Source: Streptomyces sp. KMM 9044
GTDB taxonomy: Bacteria > Actinomycetota > Actinomycetes > Streptomycetales > Streptomycetaceae
Length of the DNA stretch: 64,000 nt
Direction: 5' to 3'
Assembly: GCF_024701375.2 (NCBI RefSeq)
Contig: NZ_CP113910.1
Coordinates: 2,852,001 to 2,916,000, forward strand
The notes beneath the pieces are model-generated. The model was not told where the DNA came from, made no database searches, and worked only from the letters and a program-made list of their open reading frames with translations. This document shows, piece by piece, positions 7,879-15,536 of this stretch. A program made the translations under genes and the position numbers. The first letter of the stretch is position 1. Each line of letters opens with the position of its first letter.

Positions 7879-9183
7879 CTAGTCCGTCACGTCGATCGCG
7901 TACCGGTTCGTCTCCACCCCTGCCGCCGTGACGACCTGCACCTCGACCCGTCCCGGTTCCACGTCCGCCGGGACCGGGACCGTCAGCAGGGCGTCCGTCG
8001 GGTTGTCGAAGCCGCCTGCTACCGGCACCAGCGGTACATGGACGTGCACGGTGCCCACCCGGACGACCATCCGGGCCAGCCGGTCGGCTGCCTGCGCGCC
8101 CAGCGGCACGAAGCCGGCCCCGCGGATCTCGATGTCGCCACCGGTCCGGATCGGCGCGTCCAGGTCACCGGCCTCCCGCGCCCGTACCACCGACAGGATC
8201 ACCGGCCGGCCGCCCTCCGCGTACTTCCCGGCGAGATAGGTCGCCGCCGACACCAGCACGACCACGGCGAGTCCCCAGGGCAGGTCCGGCAGTTGGTCCG
8301 GTCGCCGCGCCAGTCGTACCGCCGCGAACGCCAGCGCGACGGTGCTGATCACGACGTACTGGATGTCGGCGAAGGCACCCCGGCCCGCGTCGTCGGTCAG
8401 CAGATCGGCCGCCCGGGGCCGGTCCGCACGCACCTTCTGCAGCCGCTGTCCCTGCACGCGCAGCCCGACCACCCGCCGCACCACCACGGCGATCCCGCAC
8501 ACCACGGCGAGGACGGTCACCACACCGGCGCCGCGGGCGAGTTCCAGTCCCGCGATCAGCGCGTCACGTTTCCGGTGATCGGAGGCGACGGCCAGTTGTC
8601 CGACCAGGACCAGCAGCGCGTACGCCAGGAAGAGCACCCAGGCGGCCGCCACCGCACGGGACGTGGAGAGGCGGTTGTCCTCCCCGATGACCGGGGCCAG
8701 CACCCCGCCGCGCGCCCGGTGGAACCAGGAGGCCGCGGTCAGCGCACCCGCGACCACCAGCGCGGCCAGCAGCCCGGCCGTGCGGGCGGCGCCCCACCCC
8801 GGGCCGATCGCCGTGAGCGCCTGGCCCAGGAGCAGCAGGACGACCGCCGACCACACCACCACCGCCGTCCGGCGACACATGCGTGCCAGCCAGGCCGCGC
8901 CCTCGGCCCGGCCACGCCGGGCGACGAGTTCGGCGGCCTGGGCCAGTTCCTCCGAGATCCACTGGCGGGAGGCGGACGCCGAGTGGGCCACCGCCGCGGG
9001 CAGCCCGTGGCCGGCCGCGAACTCCTCACGTCTCAGCAGGAACGCGGCGACTGCGCGCCGATGCCCCTCACGCACCCCGTGCGGACAGTCCCCGCAGGCG
9101 CAGCCGCCCTCGTGGGCGCCCGCGTCCGCGCCGCCCTGTCTCGCCTCCTGCACCGCCACGCCCGAAGCCTGCCTTCCCCGCAT
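7879..9183 (-). CDS. Multi-pass membrane protein with C-terminal beta domain, unknown function
   Basis: 434 aa. The N-terminus has a Cys cluster (GGCACGDCPHG), then a helical segment and about six membrane helices (around residues 103-121, 133-151, 167-190, 208-228, 270-288 and 300-318). After the motif TYLAGKYAEGG a soluble ~110-residue tail is rich in beta strands (VEVQVVTAAGVETNRYAIDV), suggesting an Ig/TIG-like fold. The N-terminal CxCxxC could bind a metal. I know no characterised relative. It stands alone, and its start region faces 200 bp without recognisable features (9184-9385). Confidence 0.75.
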   Translation of the reverse strand: MRGRQASGVAVQEARQGGADAGAHEGGCACGDCPHGVREGHRRAVAAFLLRREEFAAGHGLPAAVAHSASASRQWISEELAQAAELVARRGRAEGAAWLARMCRRTAVVVWSAVVLLLLGQALTAIGPGWGAARTAGLLAALVVAGALTAASWFHRARGGVLAPVIGEDNRLSTSRAVAAAWVLFLAYALLVLVGQLAVASDHRKRDALIAGLELARGAGVVTVLAVVCGIAVVVRRVVGLRVQGQRLQKVRADRPRAADLLTDDAGRGAFADIQYVVISTVALAFAAVRLARRPDQLPDLPWGLAVVVLVSAATYLAGKYAEGGRPVILSVVRAREAGDLDAPIRTGGDIEIRGAGFVPLGAQAADRLARMVVRVGTVHVHVPLVPVAGGFDNPTDALLTVPVPADVEPGRVEVQVVTAAGVETNRYAIDVTD

Positions 9184-9385
9184 CCACGTTCATGATCACG
9201 ACCACGTCCCCGGCCGCCTGCACCGGTGCAGGCAACTCCCCTGCAACGAAAGCGAATTGTGCCCTACGTCCAGCTCTCCCCACCCAGCAGGTCCGGGCCG
9301 TGGGAGTGAAATCCGAGGCCTCGTGTTGACCCGGCCACAGGATTTTCCTCGCTCGGCGCGCCGGGGCAGGTCAGGCCACCTCAGG

Positions 9386-10203
9386 TCAGGTCAGCAGGCC
9401 GGGCCCGCTTCGGCTGATGTCCCGCCACATCGGCTGGTAGTTGATCCACGCCACCAGGTCGCCGCCCAACTGCTCCCGCGTCGCCACCGCCTGCCGGTGG
9501 GCGATCAGTACGGGCCGGCCCGCCGCCTTCGCGCCGAGCTGCACCTGGCAGAAGCGTTCCATGGACACGAACCACCAGGCAGCCGCGTCCAACGAGTCTC
9601 CCACGGTGAGCAGCCCGTGATTGCGCAGCACCAGCGCCTTGCGAGAGCCGAGCACGGCTGCGATGCGCCGGCCCTCGTGCGCGTCGACGGTGACGCCGCT
9701 GTAGGTGTTGTAGAGAGTGTGGTCCTCGTAGAACGCGCAGTTCTCCTGGCTGATCGGGTCGAGCAGGTCGCCGAGGGCGGCGAGCGCGCGGCCGTGCACC
9801 GCGTGGCAGTGGGCGACGGCGACGACGTCGGGCCGCGCCGTGTGCACCTGCGCGTGCAGGGTGAACACCGCCTGGTTGACGTGGTGGCCGCCCTGGACCA
9901 CCTGGCCGTCCCGATTGCCAGCACCGGGTCACTCACGGTGACGTACCGGAAGGACATCCCGAACAGATTACCCCAGAAACAGTCCGTGAACCCGGGATCG
10001 CGTGCGGTGATGCGCCCGGAGACTCCGTCCTCGAAGCCGAGCCGTCCGAACAGCCGTAGCGCGCCCGCGAGCCGTTCCATGCGGTGCCGGCGTTCGTCCT
10101 CGACCGACTCGTGCATGGGCGGCATGGCGAACCGCAGCCGGTCGGTGGGCAGCGGCAGAAGCGGGGGCGGGGGCGGGGGCGGGGGCGGGGTCTGCCCGCG
10201 CAT
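9386..10203 (-). pseudogene. Class II aldolase/adducin-family protein, single frameshift
   Basis: Starts at ATG 10203, preceded by GGAGGG. A run of nine prolines (from a CGGGGG repeat) leads into the aldolase domain (GRLGFEDGVSGRITARDPG, NLFGMSFRYVTVSDPVL). At about 9916-9920 the frame is lost. Adding one C to GTGCTGGC-AAT gives VLANRDGQVVQGGHHVNQ, and the other frame carries the rest: metal-binding His residues in VAHCHAVHG and LRNHGLLTVGD, ending at 9386. About 270 aa if repaired, a full-length family member. The family cleaves or epimerises sugar phosphates or decarboxylates; the substrate is unknown. Confidence 0.8.
10162..10190. repeat. Hexanucleotide CGGGGG tandem repeat
   Basis: Four CGGGGG units plus a partial fifth, inside the start of the aldolase pseudogene. 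On the minus strand they encode a polyproline tract. Unit length is six, so copy-number change keeps the frame. Confidence 0.85.
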
Positions 10204-10409
10204 AAGCCCTCCAGCAGGGGGGCGCATGATGCGGAAGTTACCGTCGTGCAGCCACGGACGACAGATCGATTCCACAAGGATCCGGTGCGACGCGACAAAG
10301 GCGACATCCGGGCGCCGCCATCCGCAAGCCGCCATCCGGAGGAACACCGTCCGGTGGACTTGGCGGATATCCGACACAAGACGTCCGGTATCCCCGCCAC
10401 ACTCGGCCC

Positions 10410-10883
10410 ATGAACACGAACTGGGAGGCCTTCACCACCGCCGAACCCGCCCTCGCGAAGACCGTGGAGGAGCGCTTCGCCACACACACCCACCACGTCC
10501 TCGCCACCCTGCGCAAGGACGGGTCGCCGCGCACCACCGGCCTGGAGGTGCGTTTCCTGAACGGCGAGCTGTGGCTCGGCATGATGCCGGACTCGCTCAA
10601 GGCTCTCGACCTGCGCCGCGACCCGCGCTTCGCACTGCAGGCGAACCCCGGATCGGGCACGGGCATGGGCGGCGGGGACGTCCGGATCAGCGGCCGGGCG
10701 ATCGAGGTCGAGGACAGGGAAACCCGGCGCAGGTACGCCGAAGAGGTGGAACCGACGGAGCCGTTCCACCTCTTCCGCACCGAGCTGACGGAGGTCGTAC
10801 GGACCTGTGTGGAGGACGGGACGTATCTCGTCCTCCAGGTCTGGAAGCCCGGTGAGCCGGTGCGCACGCTCAAGCGGGCCTGA
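10410..10883 (+). CDS. Pyridoxamine 5'-phosphate oxidase-fold flavin-binding protein
   Basis: 157 aa, the usual length for single-domain split-barrel FMN or F420 proteins. Visible family features are HHVLATLRKDGSPRTTGLEV (first strands), WLGMMPDSLKALDLRRDPR and the C-terminal EVVRTCVEDGTYLVLQVWKPG. Enzymes of this group reduce or oxidise small substrates with bound flavin or F420; the substrate cannot be told from sequence. No clear ribosome site precedes the ATG, which may be leaderless. It is convergent with guaA across a strong hairpin. Confidence 0.85.
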   Translation: MNTNWEAFTTAEPALAKTVEERFATHTHHVLATLRKDGSPRTTGLEVRFLNGELWLGMMPDSLKALDLRRDPRFALQANPGSGTGMGGGDVRISGRAIEVEDRETRRRYAEEVEPTEPFHLFRTELTEVVRTCVEDGTYLVLQVWKPGEPVRTLKRA

Positions 10884-10888
10884 AAGGA

Positions 10889-10914
10889 CCCGGCGGGGAC
10901 TGCTCCCCGCCGGG
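10889..10914. terminator. Bidirectional terminator between the FMN protein gene and guaA
   Basis: Perfect 11-bp stem (10889-10899 with 10904-10914) and a 4-nt loop, filling the 33-bp gap between two convergent stop codons. Confidence 0.85.
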
Positions 10915-10916
10915 CA

Positions 10917-12497
10917 TCACTCCCACTCGATGGTCCCCGGGGGCTTGGACGTCACGTCGAGGACGACGCGGTTGACGTCCCGTACCTCGTTGGTGATGCG
11001 GGTCGAGATCTTCGCGAGGACGTCGTACGGCAGCCGCGACCAGTCGGCAGTCATGGCGTCCTCGGAGGACACCGGGCGCAGGACGACCGGGTGGCCGTAG
11101 GTCCGGCCGTCGCCCTGGACCCCGACACTGCGGACCTCCGCGAGCAGGACCACCGGGCACTGCCAGATGTCCCGGTCGAGGCCGGCCTCGGTGAGCTCCT
11201 CGCGGGCGATGGCGTCGGCCTCGCGCAGCAGGTCGAGCCGTTCCTTGGTCACCTCGCCGACGATACGGATGCCGAGCCCGGGGCCGGGGAACGGCTGGCG
11301 CTGGACGATCTCGTCGGGCAGGCCGAGCTCCTGGCCGACCCGCCGGACCTCGTCCTTGAACAGCTGCCGCAGCGGCTCGACCAGCTGGAACTCGAGGTCC
11401 TCGGGGAGCCCGCCGACGTTGTGGTGCGACTTGATGTTGGCGGTGCCGGTGCCGCCGCCGGACTCGACGACGTCCGGGTAGAGGGTGCCCTGGACCAGGA
11501 ACTCCACGGCCGGGCCCGCGTCCGCGATGATCTCGGCCTGGGCCTGCTCGAAGACCCGGATGAACTCGCGGCCGATGATCTTCCGCTTCTCCTCGGGGTC
11601 CGAGACGCCCTTGAGCGCGGCCAGGAACCGCTCCGACGCGTCGACGACCTTCAGCCGGACGCCGGTCGCGGCCACGAAGTCCTTCTCGACCTGCTCGGTC
11701 TCGCCCTTGCGCATCAGGCCGTGGTCGACGTACACACAGGTCAGCTGGGAACCGATGGCCTTCTGGACGAGGGCCGCGGCGACGGCGGAGTCCACCCCGC
11801 CGGACAGGCCGCAGAGGGCGCGCCGGTCGCCGACCTGCTCGCGGACGGCGGCGACCTGCTCCTCGATGACGTTGCCGGTGGTCCAGTCCGGGCTCAGGCC
11901 GGCACCCCGGTACAGGAAGTGCTCCAGCACCTGCTGCCCGTGCGTGGAGTGCATGACCTCGGGGTGGTACTGGACGCCGTAGAGCTTCTTGTCGTCGTTC
12001 TCGAAGGCGGCGACCGGGACGACGTCCGTGGACGCCGTGACGGCGAAGCCCTCGGGGGCGGCGGAGCAGGCGTCGCCGTGCGACATCCACACCGGCTGCT
12101 CCTCCGGGGTGCCCTCAAAGAGGGTGGAGGCCGCCTTGGAGACGTGCAGTGCGGTACGGCCGTACTCACGGGAGCCGGTGTTGTCCACCTGGCCGCCGAG
12201 GGTCTGCGCCATGAGCTGGAAGCCGTAGCACATGCCGAAGACCGGGACGCCGGCCTCGAAGAGCGCGCGGTCGACGGTCGGGGCGCCCTCCTCGTACACG
12301 GACGAGGGGCCGCCGGAGAGGATGATCGCCGCCGGGTTCTTGGCGAGGATCTCCGCGACCGGCATGGTGCTCGGCACGATCTCGCTGTAGACCCGGGCCT
12401 CGCGGACGCGGCGGGCGATGAGCTGGGCGTACTGCGCGCCGAAATCGACGACCAGGACGGTGTCGGGCGCGTGGGCAGCGGAAGTCGCTGATGACAC
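10917..12497 (-). CDS. guaA: GMP synthase (glutamine-hydrolysing)
   Basis: 526 aa from GTG at 12497, preceded by GGAAGG. Converts XMP, glutamine and ATP to GMP, the last step of guanylate synthesis. N-terminal class I amidotransferase domain (~15-205): nucleophile Cys in GMCYGFQLM and His-Glu in [11 protein letters not shown]-pyrophosphatase domain with P-loop [13 protein letters not shown]-terminal dimerisation domain with [12 protein letters not shown] and the conserved end [10 protein letters not shown]. Full length and intact. Its 5' end faces the divergent chorismate mutase leader; guaB and guaB3 lie 21-25 kb away. Confidence 0.98.
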   Translation of the reverse strand: MSSATSAAHAPDTVLVVDFGAQYAQLIARRVREARVYSEIVPSTMPVAEILAKNPAAIILSGGPSSVYEEGAPTVDRALFEAGVPVFGMCYGFQLMAQTLGGQVDNTGSREYGRTALHVSKAASTLFEGTPEEQPVWMSHGDACSAAPEGFAVTASTDVVPVAAFENDDKKLYGVQYHPEVMHSTHGQQVLEHFLYRGAGLSPDWTTGNVIEEQVAAVREQVGDRRALCGLSGGVDSAVAAALVQKAIGSQLTCVYVDHGLMRKGETEQVEKDFVAATGVRLKVVDASERFLAALKGVSDPEEKRKIIGREFIRVFEQAQAEIIADAGPAVEFLVQGTLYPDVVESGGGTGTANIKSHHNVGGLPEDLEFQLVEPLRQLFKDEVRRVGQELGLPDEIVQRQPFPGPGLGIRIVGEVTKERLDLLREADAIAREELTEAGLDRDIWQCPVVLLAEVRSVGVQGDGRTYGHPVVLRPVSSEDAMTADWSRLPYDVLAKISTRITNEVRDVNRVVLDVTSKPPGTIEWE

Positions 12498-12644
12498 GAG
12501 GTGCCTTCCGGCGGTGGGGCGGGGTCTGGTGCCTCCCGATTCTACCGGGAGGCGCGTGCCCGCCCTCCCCTCACTCCCGGTGCCCGCGCGGGCACCGGGC
12601 TGCAGCACCGCACGGTGGGGGCCCGTCTCAGCACGCGACCCTTG

Positions 12645-12673
12645 TTGAACGGCCGGGTACCGCACGGCATACT
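12645..12673 (+). promoter_or_regulatory. Promoter of the chorismate mutase leader transcript
   Basis: TTGAAC (12645-12650) and CATACT (12668-12673) are separated by 17 bp, a good match to vegetative sigma-HrdB promoters. The predicted start point, 12679-12680, coincides with the A of the leader ATG, so the transcript would be leaderless. Confidence 0.65.
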
Positions 12674-12679
12674 GGGCCC

Positions 12680-12751
12680 ATGCTCATGCACCCGACCTTC
12701 CTCTTTACCTATGGCAACCGGCCCACCGGCTGCCATGGTCGTGCTGCTTGA
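12680..12751 (+). CDS. 23-residue Phe/Tyr leader peptide upstream of chorismate mutase
   Basis: Encodes [20 protein letters not shown] plus three residues. Codons 7-11 read Phe-Leu-Phe-Thr-Tyr and use TTC, TTT and TAT; TTT and TAT are rare in Streptomyces. The ORF begins at the predicted transcription start and stops 19 bp before a 13-bp terminator hairpin, which itself precedes the chorismate mutase gene. This is the arrangement of a ribosome-mediated attenuator responding to charged tRNA-Phe/Tyr. Translation is inferred from layout, not shown. Confidence 0.6.
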   Translation: MLMHPTFLFTYGNRPTGCHGRAA

Positions 12752-12770
12752 GCCACTGACAAGCAACTTC

Positions 12771-12813
12771 CCAGGCGCCCCGGGCCGACAAGGTCCGGGG
12801 CGCCTGGCGTTTT
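12771..12813 (+). terminator. Attenuator-type terminator before chorismate mutase
   Basis: Perfect 13-bp stem, CCAGGCGCCCCGG (12771-12783) with 12795-12807 and an 11-nt loop, followed by CGTTTT. It lies between the leader peptide and the gene it precedes. An upstream hairpin at about 12713-12734 (GGCA-CCGG arms) covers the leader codons after the Phe/Tyr block, so alternative pairing is possible. Confidence 0.7.
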
Positions 12814-12867
12814 CGGACCCGGTCACTCCGGGGCACACCCCGCGCCCACCCGACGAGGAGCCCCGAC

Positions 12868-13224
12868 ATGACCACCACCGACCTCATCCGCCCCGACCTC
12901 GCCGGCACCGGCAGCACGGGCGCGGAGGCCACGAACTCCGACACCGCGCGCACCGAGAAGACCGGAGCCCGCACCGCCGAGGCCGCCGGCGTGATCACCG
13001 GGGCCCGCGAGCGGATCGACGCGCTCGACGATCGGATCATCGGCCTGGTCCAGGAGCGGATGGCCGTGTCGGCCGTCATCCAGCGGGAACGGATCACCTC
13101 CGGCGGCCGGCGGGTGAATCTCTCCCGCGAGATGGAGGTCCTCGGCCACTACAGGGACGCCCTGGGCAAGCCGGGCACCACGCTCGCGATGACCCTGCTG
13201 GAGCTGTGCCGCGGCAAGATCTGA
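12868..13224 (+). CDS. Chorismate mutase (AroQ class)
   Basis: 118 aa. Rearranges chorismate to prephenate, the branch to Phe and Tyr. After a ~40-residue Thr/Ala-rich extension comes an all-helical AroQ domain: the first helix has ARERIDALDDRIIGLVQERM with the conserved Arg and Asp, then AVIQRERITSGGRRVNLSREMEVLGHYRDALG supplies the active-site Arg and Glu positions. The ATG follows GAGGAG by 8 bases. Domain length (~80 aa) fits small actinobacterial monofunctional mutases. Expression is probably set by the upstream attenuator. Confidence 0.93.
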   Translation: MTTTDLIRPDLAGTGSTGAEATNSDTARTEKTGARTAEAAGVITGARERIDALDDRIIGLVQERMAVSAVIQRERITSGGRRVNLSREMEVLGHYRDALGKPGTTLAMTLLELCRGKI

Positions 13225-13480
13225 ACCCACCGCCGAGCACCGGAGCCGGCGTCGCCCACCGAATCCGCGTTCCAGGCACGGACGCATGTATCCGCCCTCA
13301 CCCGCACGGCGCGTGACCGGAACCGGGATCGCGTCGTTGGTACCGGTGTCCGTGTCAGCCGGGGGCGGGCCCGAAAGAACCACGCGTGGCTCGCCGGAGC
13401 GATGAGACGTACGGCTCGCGCCGTGCGTCGTGGGACCTCGTTCCGGACAGGTGACCGGACGGCAGGGGACAGCAGCCCGG

Positions 13481-14074
13481 TCACTCAGGAGAACGGCCGG
13501 CTCCGGGGACGCCCGGGGCCGGCCGGCGGGACGAGTCCCGGTCCGGCCGGAACGTGGGCCCAGGTCCTCCGCGGACAGCGTCCTCGCGGACGGCAGACGA
13601 GACCAGCGGCGCCGGCAGCCGGATCTCCGCCCCCGACTCCCACCGCGCGGCCGGAGATCCGGCGAACGGCCGCTCGCGGGTCGGCATGTCGGCGGGCTCC
13701 GCGGACGGGGCACTGCCGCGGCGGGCGGTTTCACGGGCCGGCGGCGCGGCGGAAGCGCCGGACGGGTTGACGGCGACCACGGCCACGGCAGCGGCCACCA
13801 GCACGCTGACGACGCTCCAGCCCTTGCGCCGGCGCGTGGCCCGGCCGTCCATGCCCTGCCAGGCGGGCCCGGTACGCCATGCTTCAGGCCCGGCGGGCGG
13901 GGCAGCGGGTTTGTTCCGGCCCCAACCCCGTTCCTTGCCGACGCTGTTGGACCTGGCCCGGGCCTCGCCCATGGCACGCAGCCGTTCGGTCACCCTCCGC
14001 GCCCGTGCGGACGGTTCCTTGGGGGCGGAGCCGCGGATGTCGCGCTCACTGTCCTCGACGGATCTGCCCCACAC
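13481..14074 (-). CDS. Single-pass membrane protein, possibly damaged, unknown function
   Basis: 197 aa if started at GTG 14074. A charged N-terminal region (VEDSERDIRG, ARARRVTERLRAMGEARAR) precedes one membrane helix (WSVVSVLVAAAVAVVAV) and a Pro/Ala/Arg-rich outside tail. The same frame stays open and protein-like upstream for another ~40 codons (SDIARQEARHLPEQQPPEEP) to an in-frame stop near 14229, but offers no ATG, GTG or TTG. Either a rare start is used or the true start is mutated. The end also looks ragged compared with what I remember of relatives. The 256 bp downstream hold nothing clear. Confidence 0.5.
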   Translation of the reverse strand: MWGRSVEDSERDIRGSAPKEPSARARRVTERLRAMGEARARSNSVGKERGWGRNKPAAPPAGPEAWRTGPAWQGMDGRATRRRKGWSVVSVLVAAAVAVVAVNPSGASAAPPARETARRGSAPSAEPADMPTRERPFAGSPAARWESGAEIRLPAPLVSSAVREDAVRGGPGPTFRPDRDSSRRPAPGVPGAGRSPE

Positions 14075-14386
14075 GCCGTCAGACGGGTGAGAGAACTCCG
14101 GTCTTGCGGGTTCTTCGGGCGGCTGCTGCTCGGGCAGGTGACGCGCTTCCTGTCGGGCGATGTCGGATTCCGTCCACGCGGATCGGAGAGTGAGCGTACG
14201 CCGCCGCCGATCAGCCCATGCCAGTGATCCACCTCACATAAAGTTGCCGTCGGGACCGGGACAACCATTCACGGGGTTGGGTGATCAAACCCCCCGGAAC
14301 CACGGGCCACTCCCGCGCCCCACCGCGGAGGCCTCCACCCGACGCGTACCGCAACCGGTGACAGAACCCGACTTTCCGAGGTCCTC

Positions 14387-15403
14387 ATGAAGCTCCGCCG
14401 TGCCATGGCTGTCGCCGCAGCAACAGCAGTGACAGCCCCGGCAGCGCTCCTCGCGGCTCCGGCCGCCTACGCCACCGAGTCGGCGAGCCCGTCGCCGACC
14501 GTCACCTCGACCGACGAGCCCGGGACGGGCGAGGAGGGCGCGGAGGAGACGGACACCCCGCCGGCCACGACCGATCCCACCGGCGACACGGACACCCCCG
14601 ACGACACCGAGACCGACGAGGAGCCGGAGCCCCCTCCCAGCGAGTCCGAGGCCGAGACGGAGCCGGCCCCGAGCACCTCCGTCTCCCCGACCGGCCCCGC
14701 CCCGAGCCCGTCCGCGCCGGAGGAGTCGGAGTCTCCGGAGCCCGAGCCGTCCGTGTGCGAGGACATCAAGGCCGACGTCGGCATCTCCGGTCTGCCCGGC
14801 AAGATCGTCGCGGGCAGTGGCTGGCACGAGTTCTCGCTGGACGTGGTGAACAACTCCGACTCGACGCTCGAGAACCTCGGCTACTTCGCCGGAGCCGCCG
14901 CAGACGCGGACGGCGCCGACCGGTTCAGGAGCAAGCAGATCCAACTGCAGGTCTGGAACCCGGACGGCAAGAGCTGGGCCACCCTCGACGAGGACGGCTA
15001 CGCGGTCGGTTACATCGGGTACAGCACCGAACTCGAGCCCGACTACCAGGTCAACATCCCGATGCGGCTCAACGTGAAGGCCTCCGCCCCGGTCGGCGTC
15101 GGCTTCACCATCGGGGCGACCATCTACGGCGAGTGCACCGGCCACGGCTCCATGTCGTACAAGTTCCAGATCGTGGGCGCCGGTACGGACACGGCCGGCA
15201 TCAAACCGCAGGAAGGCGGCAAGGCACCCGTCACCGGCAAGAAGCCGGTCCGCGGCAACACCCCGAAGGTCACCGGGAGCCTCGCCACGACCGGCGCCGA
15301 CTCCGACCTGCCGATGATCAGCTTCGTCAGCGGTCTCGCCCTCGTGACCGGCACCGGCGCGGTGTACCTGGTGCGCCGCCGCAAGGCCGGCGCGGTGGCG
15401 TGA
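14387..15403 (+). CDS. Sortase-anchored (LATTG) secreted surface protein
   Basis: 338 aa. Signal peptide MKLRRAMAVAAATAVTAPAA with an Ala-rich core and likely cleavage after AYA. Residues ~30-120 are a Thr/Pro/Glu/Ser-rich stalk. The middle is a globular beta domain with two Cys (CEDIKAD and YGECTG) that may form a disulfide. The C-terminus has the sorting motif LATTG, a hydrophobic stretch (MISFVSGLALVTGTGAVYLV) and RRRK, the pattern used by Streptomyces class E sortases. Function beyond surface display is unknown. A strong terminator follows. Confidence 0.85.
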   Translation: MKLRRAMAVAAATAVTAPAALLAAPAAYATESASPSPTVTSTDEPGTGEEGAEETDTPPATTDPTGDTDTPDDTETDEEPEPPPSESEAETEPAPSTSVSPTGPAPSPSAPEESESPEPEPSVCEDIKADVGISGLPGKIVAGSGWHEFSLDVVNNSDSTLENLGYFAGAAADADGADRFRSKQIQLQVWNPDGKSWATLDEDGYAVGYIGYSTELEPDYQVNIPMRLNVKASAPVGVGFTIGATIYGECTGHGSMSYKFQIVGAGTDTAGIKPQEGGKAPVTGKKPVRGNTPKVTGSLATTGADSDLPMISFVSGLALVTGTGAVYLVRRRKAGAVA

Positions 15404-15441
15404 GCACTCCGTGCGGCGGTTGGCACCGGACCAGGCAAGGT

Positions 15442-15477
15442 GAAGGACCTGCGCTCGGAGGGGGGCGCAGGTCCTTC
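15442..15477. terminator. Terminator after the surface protein gene
   Basis: Perfect 13-bp stem (15442-15454, GAAGGACCTGCGC, with 15465-15477), 10-nt loop, followed by gtccttt. It separates the surface protein gene from the convergent GMC oxidoreductase. Confidence 0.85.
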
Positions 15478-15536
15478 GTCCTTTCCCGCCCTCCCCTTCC
15501 CCTCCGGTCCGCTCTTCCCGTCCGTCCCTTGTCGGC

